From: Polytrichum commune
Lineage: Eukaryota > Streptophyta > Polytrichopsida > Polytrichales > Polytrichaceae
Length of the DNA stretch: 60,000 bases
NCBI GenBank assembly: GCA_950295325.1
Contig: OX485809.1
Location: 38,225,081 to 38,285,080 of the forward strand
Reading direction: 5' to 3'
The translations under genes and the position numbers were made by a program. Within the stretch, counting starts at the first letter, position 1; each line of letters opens with the position of its first letter. The notes beneath the pieces are model-generated. The model was not told the origin of the DNA and made no database searches. It saw only the letters and a program-made list of their open reading frames with translations. This document shows, piece by piece, positions 1 to 9,839 of the stretch.

Positions 1-165
1 ATGAGGCCTATGCCCATGTTACATAATGGTCAACATGTTGATCATTAATCACATGAAACTTGACATTAGTGCTTAATATTTCTATGATACTTATGCCTAG
101 GTTACTTAGTGGTGACCAAATTGACCATGGGTATAAATTGCATGACACTTAAAATTAGTGTGCTC
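1..165. repeat. Diverged tandem copy of an ~85-bp AT-rich sequence
   Basis: Two diverged blocks of about 85 bp follow one another. Each has a 'ttac-taatggt' opening, a 'tgac-tta' middle and an 'attagtg' end. No coding sequence is recognisable. Confidence 0.35.
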
Positions 166-645
166 AACAACATCTTCCAAGTCTTGCATAACATCATATC
201 GAGTACTTCAATGGGCTATGCTAAATATCATATCGTACCAAAAACCAATTCAAACACTAACTTATGTTTGACAATAAGTGTCATATGTGACCATCGATGG
301 ACATGACATTTCTAAGCTACTTAATCAAACCCCTATTAATTGATTGGTGTGTGGTTTAGCGAGGATTAAAAAACAAATTTTGTGAAGACACATGCTTAAA
401 TGACACATGCAATATCTTCCAAGTCTTGCATAACATCATATTGAGTACTTCAATGGGCTATGCTAAATATCATGTCGTAAAAGCAACCAATCCAAAAACT
501 TACCTATGTTTGACAAATAGTGTCATATGTGACAATCGGTGGACATGACATTTCTGAGCTTCTTAATTGGACCTTTATGAATTGATTGGTGTATGGTTTA
601 GTGAGGATTAAAATACAAATTCTATGAAAAATAATGCTTAAATGA
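166..645. repeat. Two-copy tandem repeat, ~240-bp unit
   Basis: Bases 166-405 and 408-645 are near-identical. Both contain 'tcttccaagtcttgcataac', then 'gagtacttcaatgggctatg' and 'tggacatgacatttct', and both end in a 'gattggtgtrtggtttag' block. The short ORFs across them are by-products of the repeat. The right copy runs into a partial family F sequence. Confidence 0.8.
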
Positions 646-800
646 GATTGGCCTACGTCTTCAAGTTTATCAACTACTCCACAGTCGATAGTGAACACAA
701 CTGGGAGAACTTGTGTATTCAATCAAGACATCCATAAACATGCAGCTCTAGTAACTAAAACTAAATTAGGGGAGGCCTAATTTCAATTGTTGATGTTTCC
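590..800 (+). repeat. MITE family F, partial copy
   Basis: It matches the inner part of the family F elements at 1874-2225 and 35653-36012: a 'gaggattaaa' block, an 'agtgaacacaa' block, then 'taactaaattagggg'. Neither terminal repeat is present, so this is a fragment. Confidence 0.6.
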
Positions 801-879
801 TTCTAGAGTTGCTAATGCAACCCCAATTTCTTCCGTCTAATCAGTAGTACCTAGTCAAAGAACATGAAAAATGAACAGA

Positions 880-1045
880 AATGGTCCGAGATGACCCTAA
901 ACTACGGGGTGATAGTGGAAACGGAGTGGTTCGCGGTTCGATTCCCAGCCATGAAATCATCTCTCTACTTGACGGAACATTAGCCAGGTGGTCAAACACC
1001 TCTTGCGTTCCCATTTTTTGTTTTATTTTTAGATGAACTAAAATT
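880..1045 (+). mobile_element. SINE-like element with tRNA-type B box
   Basis: A good RNA polymerase III B box, GGTTCGATTCC, lies at 935-945. A loose A-box-like stretch lies about 40 bp upstream, and the element trails into a T-rich tail. A related sequence sits at 4565-4690 on the other strand and shares the B-box region and the following 'TGAAATC-TCTCTCTA-TTGACG' block. Two dispersed copies with a tRNA-like head suggest a SINE. It is not a functional tRNA because no cloverleaf can be closed. The - strand ORF at 841-1122 is just this repeat read backwards. Confidence 0.5.
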
Positions 1046-1870
1046 ATAACACACACCCACATTACCTTAAGCAATTTGGTGTCACCCTTTGCAAAATAGT
1101 GTGCAGGACACCTAAATACCATAAATAGTGGTGCACTTACTTACGCCATGTTGGAACCCAAGGTCGTGATTGGCCGAAACTAAATTGGAACCTGTCAAGT
1201 AGATTCACCTGTTTAGCCAACCACCAGTTGCCACGTGGATCATGTTTTGGACTGGCTGCCAGCGAGGACCAAACTCGTATCATACACCTGTCAATGAACG
1301 AGGAGCACCGAAAGTCTAAGTTTGAGAAAAATTAACCAAGCATTCAAGAGGAATCTATGGAATATACCTCAATTTATAAAAGGAAAACCAAAGATAATCA
1401 CATAACATTATCGACGTCATTGGGAGTATTGGTGGGCCTTGGAATATGTTAGAGTAACTTGGACAATCTCAATGGAAATGATGCATGGGCTTGCAAATTT
1501 AAGGTGAAAAAGAAACTTTCTTTGTTAGTTTGAGGGTTTAGGTTTAAAAGTAGTGTGGGTCACAGTAATTGTTGTTCTAAATGACTTGTTTGGGTGATTG
1601 TTTTACTTTTATGATAATTTTTTTTCTGTAAAGTGATGTTCAAGGTTTTGGTCAAAAGTCTCCAAGAAGGTTTAAGGGAAGACATAGGGTCTTGGGTTCG
1701 TTGTATTTCACCGTAGTAGAAAATTGGTATGTTATACAATAATTTTCCACACACACTAATAGATCTATTTCGTTGAACTCCAATGTTAATTTAACTAAAA
1801 TAAGGAACCTCTGGACCTCATGCTATATAAAGGCTTATATGTTGAAGAAAATGAGAGGCGAGCTCATCAA
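1046..1870. other. Unassigned AT-rich intergenic DNA
   Basis: No gene, RNA or repeat boundary is convincing here. The short ORFs are not coding-like: they have no conserved motif and composition like the flanks. Confidence 0.4.
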
Positions 1871-1873
1871 TGA

Positions 1874-2225
1874 TAAGGTATGCGGGTGTTATTTGGTTAC
1901 TTTTCTTAGTCGGTCCCCCTATACTTGGTTGGTGGGTGATTCATTGAGGATCAAAGAACAAAGACTATAAAGACACATATTTAAAAGAGATCGGATTACA
2001 TCTTCGTACTCTATTAACTACTCCACATTGAATAGTGAACACAATTGGTAGAAACTATGTAATCAATGAAGGCATGAACAAGCATGCACCTCTAGTAACC
2101 ATAACTAAATTAGGGGAAATCTAAGTTTCAATATGATTTTTCAAGATGAATCATTGTAAATTGGTTAATGCACCACAAGTTTTGGTGTGGAACTGTAATC
2201 CACGGAAGTTGGAGAACCGTTTAAA
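1874..2225 (+). mobile_element. MITE family F, copy lacking its right terminus
   Basis: It opens with 'aaggtatgcgggtgttattt', the same terminus as the complete copy at 35653-36012, and is collinear with it as far as 'gaagttggagaac'. The right inverted terminus is missing and a short A-rich stretch follows. No coding capacity. Confidence 0.65.
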
Positions 2226-2339
2226 AAAAAATTAAAAATTAAAACGAAGAAGAAGAAGAAGAAGACCACCTACCTTTAGTGATTCCTTGTTTGCCCAAAC
2301 TCACACCCAAACCTTGCCGAACTCTTCATTAGAGTGAAA

Positions 2340-2795
2340 ATCAACTGAATGTTTCATAGCTTAGTACTACTAATATACACTACGCTAAATACTGTAATTA
2401 GTGTCACCGATTCTATTAGCCCTGCTCAACCCTAAACCCTATACCCTTGCAGTGTCACCAACACTAAATGTAAATTGAACAATATTTGTCATTCCTTGTT
2501 AAAAAACAATTAGGAACATTATACATTTACAACGTTGCAAAAATTACTTACAAACACAATGATTTTTCATCCCAATTTCAACCCTCCATGACACCAGTAT
2601 TTCATTACAAAAATGTCAGGATGCGGAATATACCAAATTTTGTGTCCATGATCGGCATGGGTTTCTTCCAAACTTCATTCATCCATAGAGTCCACACTCG
2701 TAAACTTATTCACAAGAAGTGTCATATTAATATGAAAAAGTGACATAATGTACCATATAAATGGCAAAATTTGATACACTATTTAGTGTAGTTTT
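2340..2795 (-). mobile_element. MITE family A copy
   Basis: In reverse orientation it matches the ~400-bp repeats at 4440-4800, 15165-15505 and 18983-19385. Shared marks are 'agtgtcaccaacactaaatg', 'ttgaaatttgg' and 'aacattgtaaa' (read on the proper strand). The end at 2775-2795 forms the small palindrome 'acactatttagtgt'. Noncoding. Confidence 0.6.
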
Positions 2796-2983
2796 TCTCA
2801 AAGGCCGCTCTTTGATCTCGGCCATTTTTCAAGTGACCAATGCAGGCTAGGGGTGTTCCTTGGGAAGAGGCCGTTGATATTTCTATTCCTTTCCTGCACA
2901 CCGACAAAGGGTATTTCGAAGGAAGGACCTCCGACTCCGTTGCCCAATTCAACTTTGACCTCATTATCAATAAATCAATACAA
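2796..2983. other. GC-richer pocket of unknown origin
   Basis: This 190-bp stretch is clearly more GC-rich than the flanks and is open on both strands: a + ORF starts at 2840 and a - ORF ends in it. No motif is recognisable. It ends exactly where a family B element starts at 2984, so it may be the old insertion target. Confidence 0.3.
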
Positions 2984-3486
2984 AGGGCCACCTCACACAT
3001 GAGATTGAGAGCCCGTGACCATTACACTTCAAGCACTCTCATTGGTGGAAAAGGCGGAGCCGGTCCAAGTTCACTACTTCACACTACGCTTGAGGGACCA
3101 ACGGAGTATGTGAATGCAAGATGGATGTAAAGTCTACATGGATTCCTACATGGCATCGAATGGACCATGTTTCATGGTCACTGGGACTATTTTCAAAAAC
3201 AACCTTTTGAAGGTAGACCTAACAAAAAACCAGGAGACCATGGCACTCCGAACGCTTATAGCCGTCAATTTATTCTATTCTATCATGTGTGAGGATCCGC
3301 ATGAATAGACATTCATTGAAATAACATTTGGTTGAGGGCCCAGTCACATATGACTTCACACTACACTTGAGGGTCCGTGACCACACTACATGATTTTGGA
3401 GAAGTGTTGGGGCGGCCTTTGGACACTTTCTTTTGGGCTCCCACAATTTCATGGTCATGGCTCTTGGCTCGTGTGTGAAGTGGCCC
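2984..3486 (+). mobile_element. MITE family B copy (PIF/Harbinger-like termini)
   Basis: It has ~35-bp imperfect inverted termini, left 'gggccacctcacacat' and right 'tgtgtgaagtggccc', each followed inward by an 'agagcc-gtgaccat' block. It is collinear with 26816-27312 and inverted relative to 20249-20762. A ~65-codon ORF (3114-3308) recurs at 26941-27135, but only because the DNA is repeated. The 3-bp TAA duplication seen in the two better copies points to PIF/Harbinger; that superfamily call is inference. Confidence 0.75.
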
Positions 3487-3488
3487 AT

Positions 3489-3522
3489 AAATCACACACA
3501 CACACACACACACAAAAAAAAA
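3489..3522. repeat. (CA)n microsatellite followed by an A run
   Basis: About a dozen CA repeats run into nine or ten A residues, directly after the family B terminus. Confidence 0.9.
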
Positions 3523-3615
3523 CTCTGAAACTCCTCCTCGCTAAAAATCGATCCGCACCTCAAATTTAGATGCAAAAAATGCATGCTTGCCATGGACTAA
3601 ATTTAAGGTCAATGA

Positions 3616-4126
3616 TGCCCCCTCCCCACTTGACATTAGCTAAGCCTAAAAGTGGGTTCTTAAAAATAAGTGTTCACACCATCGACATTATCTAGTGCCG
3701 AGCCTAGTTGGCAAATGATGTGGCATGGCTTAAAAGTGGAGGTTTTAAGCTAAAACTACCGACCCTCCCATCGGTACCTAGACATGAGGCAAGAATGTAG
3801 GACCTCTAAAAGTGTTGCCTCCCGCCCTTGTGATTGGTTGCTTTTAGTCTTAGCTATGAGGGCACGAGGAGCTTCATTAACAAAAACCGATGGTAAGTAT
3901 TAAGGCATTTGGGGATGGGACAAAAACTATGCAACATTCATTGGTTGGTAGATAAAGCAATGAACATGTGTGAAAGCTACTTAACTAAAACCTACTTGGA
4001 ATTCTCCGGAGCAAGTTCTTGTAGGTGCATTGGGATGGCCGGACGTGTCTGCTATAACCGAGGGAGCTTTACCCGGGTTTTAGGGAAGTCTTTGGTTATT
4101 TGCTAATGTCAAGTGGGGAGGGGGCA
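3616..4126. mobile_element. 511-bp element with perfect 25-bp terminal inverted repeats
   Basis: The left end 3616-3640 starts TGCCCCCTCCCCACTTGACA. The right end 4102-4126 is its exact reverse complement over 25 bp. The trinucleotide TGA flanks both ends (3613-3615 and 4127-4129) and may be the target duplication. The interior is noncoding and has no relative elsewhere in the window. Perfect termini suggest recent movement compared with the worn neighbours. Confidence 0.85.
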
Positions 4127-4440
4127 TGAGCCTAGCTAGCTAGAGCACCCTCATCAAACCGTACGTAGTACAGTAGTTTGCTCTAGGTCTTAAATACCAG
4201 GCATTTAAAGCTCATGATTTAACTAACTAGCTAGAAGCCCGACCTTTCATGGAGCCCAAATTTAGACCCTGAATCCCAATTTAGTGGAACCCAAATCCAG
4301 GCTTAATTGGGGAGCTTTTTGCATTGATTCAGTCTTAGGGCCGTAACCAAGCTTATGAGCCACATGGAGTTGCATGGGCCATGCAAATAATATCGTCTAT
4401 CTATCCATGTTTTCTTAAAGAACGGGGACAACTGGCTAAT
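4127..4440. other. Noncoding spacer with small palindromes
   Basis: It contains several 'ctagctag'-type palindromes near 4131-4145 and 4224-4236 and a short direct repeat around 'cccaaattta'. No gene seen. Confidence 0.35.
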
Positions 4441-4800
4441 TACACTAATCACATTGTACTTTAGTGTCATATGGTGTTTTATTTTACGCCACTATGGTAG
4501 CAATTCTAGTGATGTTTTCTTTATGAATAAGGTAACAAGTATTATCATCCGACTTATATTTAGTTCATCCAAATGTACAGGAGACGCTTTTGATCACCTA
4601 GCTAGTTTTTCGTCAAATAGAGAGACGATTTCACGACTGAGAATTGAACCGCCAATCACTCTGTTCGGTTTGTGATACAATGCTCCAAATTGTGTTCACA
4701 AGGAATGGCAAGTATTGTTAGGTTTACATTTAGTGTCGGTGACACGGAGTGACTACAACAGGTGGTTTTAAATTAGTATTGAGCAAGACAAAAAGAATCC
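4440..4800 (+). mobile_element. MITE family A copy with a SINE-like insertion
   Basis: The left part (4444-4570) and right part (4678-4800) match consecutive pieces of the family A copies at 15165-15505 and 18983-19385. The middle is replaced by a SINE-like sequence. The shared right part includes 'ggtttacatttagtgtcggt' and 'gtattgagcaagac'. The order of events, MITE first and SINE later, can be read directly. Confidence 0.65.
4565..4690 (-). mobile_element. SINE-like element, second copy
   Basis: The reverse strand carries GGTTCAATTCT (a B box with two changes) at about 4639-4649, and the same downstream block as the copy at 880-1045. It sits inside a family A MITE. Confidence 0.5.
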
Positions 4801-5108
4801 GTGATAATATATACATAATGTTGTGTAGTTATAGATCAACCGGTTAGTCTTCCCAAATTACTAGTTCGAAATCAAAACTCTAGGAAATTAACCAAACAAT
4901 ATCATAGCAAGTTTTCTATTTTAAGTAAAAGTATAAGAAATAAATGATGCAATTCAACGAGTAACTGATTGGTGAGTGAGAAGTAAGGATATTGACTAAG
5001 TTGGCTAAAATTTCTCCCCGTTCACTAACTCTCAGTTTCTCGCAAAGCCTAGCTCTTGAGAGAAACTCTCAATTAACATACACATGTCCTTAAGTAAACT
5101 TGGTTGTC

Positions 5109-5590
5109 TAAGGGCCACTTTACATTAGAGCTTGGGGGTCCTTGACCCATGATATAAAAGTTATGCGATTGGTTGAGAAGCTAGAGATTGTCCAAGCTCA
5201 CTTTACACTAGATCTTGAAGGCCCAAGGGACCAAAGAAATCTAAATGGATGGAAATCTACACGGCGTCCTACATGGCAGAAAGTGGATAATGTTTTGTGG
5301 TCTATTGGATGTTGTATTAGGTTATCAAAAAGAGGTGCTAGTGGCTGTGGCAATCAATTCAATTGTCATTAGCTTTTAGAACTATTATATCGCCATGGTG
5401 GGAATATGAACATGAACATATGTTGTTATTACTCAGCATGGTCCATTTCACTTTACACTAAGCTTGAGGACCTATCAATTGCATAATCATATGTCTATTT
5501 CGCACGGTAGGGTCTTCGAATGGTTTTGAAGGGTCCTTAGATTTTCATGGTCACAACTCTTGCTCTATGTGCAAAGCAGTCCTTAGTTGG
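5109..5590 (-). mobile_element. MITE family C copy
   Basis: Left terminus 'taagggccactttacatta', right terminus ending 'gtgcaaagcagtccttag'. The block before the right end, 'catggtcacaactcttgctc', is the reverse complement of the left end of the copy at 20766-21262. The termini resemble families B and D (TAAGGGC...TTTACAC), so the three are probably mobilised by one transposase family. Confidence 0.65.
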
Positions 5591-6160
5591 ATACTCTTTC
5601 AATCTCTTCCATAAAGTATGAGGGCCTATAACGGACTCTTCCAACTTCACACATCAAAATGTTGGATAGACTCACAAATTGCCTAATGTGATTAGCAATT
5701 GTGTACTATGAAGATTGTCATTGCAAGTGTCAAATTTGGACTTAAGATGCAATAGTCATAACATGTCAAACCTAAAGATTTTTCTTTCTCTTTTAGCAGT
5801 CTTATAAATCCTTCCGATTTTGTTAATTTTTAACCCTGAGATGGTGTCTTTATTTTGAGCAAATGGTCCAATCTCATCATAACATGTTTTTTGGGTGTTT
5901 GTTCTTATCTAAGGGCCTTACCATATACCACCTAATGGATTGATCATCTAGTTGAAAAGAAATATGAACACCAAGCTTTTTATCCTTACATGAATTTAAG
6001 CCCATTGGCCATATCCTGCTCAAGAGACTCTTTGGTGTAGGTTAAGATTTAACGCCAACCTTGTGGTAGGAGGGCTCTTGTCATACAAAAAATATTGCTA
6101 ATTATTGTATTGGAGGGGGGGGGGGGGTACATGTTCTTGTTTAAGTATGAGGTAGGTGAG
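5591..6160. other. Noncoding DNA ending in a 13-G tract
   Basis: No gene recognised. A run of 13 G residues at 6115-6127 lies about 40 bp outside the left end of MULE-1. It may belong to the far end of the LINE relic that resumes at 12705, but that is not demonstrable. Confidence 0.35.
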
Positions 6161-6692
6161 GTATTTGATGGGGGAGTGCTATCTTGTGAGCGGTGAGCAG
6201 TGAGCGGTAATTTGTGAGCGGTGAAGAAAACAAAATATTTGGTAATAGGACCCCTAGTATCCTATAACCGTGGCCTAAAGAAATAAATTTTTAGGGTTCA
6301 ATAATAAGAAGATTGGGGAGGACAAACAATATGAATGCTAGATTGCAAGTAGTGAGCAATGAAAAATACCAATATGTACATGACTCGGGGTTGCTAGTAT
6401 GTGAGCATGCGAGTGTGAACCTATGAGCCTTCAATTTTTTCCCGGTTATGGTTTGTAAATCCGTTGGGGGCCTATGATTGTGGAATTACATGTAAGGGTC
6501 TATAGTCCAAATGAACAACAAATGAGAATGTTGCTATAACAATTTTGTATAAAAAATGAACTAATATACATTCAACTGTTGAGATAATAATAATGTAATT
6601 GGAGACAATGTGTAAGCAAACTCATGTTGAAAACAAGTGTAGCATGTTAGAATGTCTCACTATAATACACATCAATGTAAAATTTGAATACA

Positions 6693-8430
6693 TCATAACA
6701 CCAGCATGAGGGTGACATTTATGAAGTGCAAAACATAAAGAACAACAAAAGTGAATTGTAGATATAAATCGGGTAGTAGGTTTAAATTGTTGAAGTTCTT
6801 GGAAATCAAATATAAAAAATAAAAAATAGTGGGCACATGATCCATACCATCTAGAAGATAGTTGATGGACACATGCATATTAGCTACAGTAGCATCAAAG
6901 AGCTTCTCGGTCTCAATAGCCAACTGCCAAATACAAAATAAAGATTAGAAAAATTGAATGATTGAAAAAATATTTTTTTTCAAAAAACATAGACAAAAAA
7001 TTATCACCTGAGCCCACCAAGTAGCTTTATCAAGTCACTTAGGAAACTCTATATCATTGAATTTTGGTTTCGGAAACTTGAGAGCCTCACGAAGAGTAGA
7101 TGAACTATTCCACCTCTCAAGCTACTTAATCTTCATAGATGTATCCATTGCCAAAGTTGCTAATATCCAAAGTTTTTTTTGAATCATCTCAGGATTCTCA
7201 TCGTGAGTTTCATAATGAGACTTCACCTGCTTTAAGAACATAGGAGAATGTCTAGGATCTGCAATGGAAAGTTGTTTCTTTAGTTCCAAATGGGAAGTAA
7301 ATCCTACCCTCTTCACAGCTTTGCAAAACAAATTCACCCACTGCACTTGAAGTCTAATGTGTAGAATCAGGGTATTTCTCATAAAATTTCCTTTGAGCAG
7401 TAGCAGCAACATCTCCCAACTCTTGCTACACCAAGGAAAAAAACATATAAGAGTATGATAAATCACACATAATAAAAATAAGATGTAATAAAACATATAG
7501 TTATAGAATTCAAAATATACAAGAAAAAAAAACGTGAAAAACTAATACTTTAGAAAAATAACCTAATATAGAAATCCATTAAGAGCCTCAACAGTAAAAG
7601 GGAACCAAGTTCTATATTTGGATTTTTATTTGGCATCAGCGGCAGTAAGATCTTCTTTGGAGACAACTTTTTAAAATATGAAAGTGGTTGTCCAACAATG
7701 CTTTGAATGCGGCAAAGCTTATGAACAAGATTTGTACAAACATGAGATTTTTAGTTCCTCATGACAAAATAAAACAACCAATGATAAGCCACGGAAAAGA
7801 AATATACAATAAAAAAGAAACTTAAAAGAAAACCAAATGAACCGAACAAATAAAAAGAAAAAAATGAAGGAATTACCACTTCATGTAAAGCTGCCAACAT
7901 GGTTACAATATCTCCCTTGACGTCCAAAATAATACTTTCAACAGCATAATGTCAAGCATGATCATATATATGATCTCGATTAATAATAGACAACTATATT
8001 TGCAAACGGTGGTTTCCATCCCACATCATAAACATTTTGCGAGAGAAAACTTTGAGGTCCTCATCAGTTTGTAATATTTTTTCAAAGGCATCATTTGTCC
8101 GTACCCAATTTTCACTCCATGATTCAAGAATATTATCGGTAATATCTATTGTTTTCCCCTCATTGTTTTCCAAGGCCACGTAAAAAACCCCGTTGCCCTC
8201 CATATAACCACAAACAACAAAATGTGCAGCCAGGTTCATAACGTTATTTTTCAAAAAAGACCTAACAACAGGCAATGCAACCATTCGACGTAGTGGAATG
8301 TTGAATTTTAATTTTGCCCTTGATTGATACCTCAACCGTTCAAGACGGGAAGATGTGTTGACAATTTCTTTCTTAAAAATGCATGCAATTGCAATTCCAA
8401 TTGATCTTCAGAAAGATGTACAACTTCCAT
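6693..8430 (-). pseudogene. Broken multi-exon gene of MULE-1 with a DGNHR motif
   Basis: A protein can be followed on the - strand from an ATG at 8430-8428 (MEVVHLSEDQLELQLHAFLR). A shift of frame near 8360 leads into the long open stretch 8335-7994 (ending SRKMFMMWDGNHRLQ). Two in-frame stops follow, then more coding-like text to about 7880 (HYAVESIILDVKGDIVTML), and further exon-like pieces at 7660-7560, 7440-7010 and 6925-6830. GT donor-like sites and AT-rich spacers between pieces suggest introns. The gene ends about 500 bp inside the left terminus. I do not recognise the family. The DGNHR motif (8006-8020) is of the kind found in ParB-like and DGxHR-domain proteins; that link is a suggestion only. 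It could also be a captured host gene. Confidence 0.55.
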
Positions 8431-8789
8431 ATCTAAATCACAAAAATATCATCCATATGAAAAATAAAACTAAATTAAAAAAAATATATACATATGAAAG
8501 AAATCACATATGCAAACTAAAATAATATACAAAAATATTTATGAAAGTGAGAGTATACATAAGGAAAAACCACATATAGAATAAAATCTGAAATTTCAAT
8601 ATGGATGGTCGTTAATGGCTACCTTGTTGGAGGAAAAAAATGAAGGAAATGAATGTATACATGAAGAAAGATACATATATAGAAAATAATATAAAATTTT
8701 AATAAGGGTGGAAATGAATGTATACATGAAAAATTAAACTTATATACCAATAAATTTGAGATGCAACCAAGGGTGGCCGTTAACAACCA

Positions 8790-9585
8790 TACTTTTAGAT
8801 GAAACAGACATAAGAAATATATATATATATGTGATTTTATTTCAAATAAATTATGTTGTTAAATGAAGACTGAAACCCAAGAAGGGGTACCCTAAACTAG
8901 AAAATAGAAATTAACATCATACAAAGGATGGCCGTTGACGGCCACCCTAAACTAGAACACAGAACTTGGCATCATAAAAAGGGTGGCCGTTAACGGCCAC
9001 ACTTTTAGATGGAACATACATAAGAAATATATGTATATATGTGATTTTATTTCAAAGAAATTATGTTGTTAAATGAAGACTGAAACCCAAGAAGGGGTAC
9101 CCTAAACAAGAAAATAGAAGTTAGTATCATACAAAGGGTGGCCATTGACGGCCACCCTAAACTAGAACACAGAAGTTGGCATCATAAAAAGGGTGGCTGT
9201 TAACGGCTACACTTTTAAATGGAACATACATAAGAAATATATGTATATATGTGATTTTATTTCAAAGAAATTATGTTGTTAAATGAAGACTGAAACCCAA
9301 GAAGGGGTACCCTAAACTAGAAAATAGAAGTTAGCATCATACAAAGGGTGGCCGTTGACGGCCACACTTTTAGATGGAACAGACATAAGAAATATATGTA
9401 TATATATGATTTTATTTCAAAGAAATTATGTTGTTAAATGAAGACTGAAACCCAAGAACGAATACCCTAAACTAGAAAATAGAAGTTAGCATCATACAAA
9501 GGGTGGCCGTTGACGGCCACCCTAAACTAGAACATAGAAGTTGGCATCATAAAAAGGGTGGCCGTTAACGGCTACCCATTTGGAA
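8790..9585. repeat. ~209-bp tandem array with GTGGCCGTTAACGGCCAC palindromes
   Basis: About four head-to-tail units, the third shortened by ~55 bp. Each has an 'aagaaatatatgtatatatg' block, 'gaagactgaaacccaagaag', and one or two copies of the 18-bp motif GTGGCCGTTAACGGCCAC (perfect palindrome, e.g. around 8983-9000) or its variant with TGA for TAA. Diverged single motifs lie further left at about 8604 and 8770. The array separates the two outward-facing genes of MULE-1, so it lies where their promoters should be. Confidence 0.85.
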
Positions 9586-9839
9586 GATAAATACACCTTG
9601 ATTTGAATCACTTTCCGGAGTTGCTATAACGTTTTCAAATATTCTAATTTATTTCTGAAAAAAATCAAGTGCATAGATTATAGCCTTGTCATTCATTCCA
9701 ATTTTTTTCAGAATGTTTGGAGATGATATCAATTTTACATAAATCGCCAAAGTCTACTGAAATCAATATGATTAGATTTCCTGCATAAAATCTTCATTTT
9801 TTGAAGATTTTAGAAGAATCTAAGATGCTCTAATTGTTT

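Noticed and set aside
2840-3130. 96-codon ORF starting MQARGVPWEEAVDIS
   Set aside because: Its second half is the family B repeat and the first half has no recognisable motif. Both strands are open, which is typical of repeat-derived chance frames.
3114-3308. ORF conserved with 26941-27135 (MQDGCKVYMDSYMASNG)
   Set aside because: Conservation extends across the noncoding parts of the MITE too, and 65 codons with no motif is more easily explained as shared repeat DNA than as a gene.
8790-9585. CRISPR-like array
   Set aside because: Repeats are about 209 bp, directly adjacent, and have no unique spacers. This is a tandem satellite inside a plant transposon.
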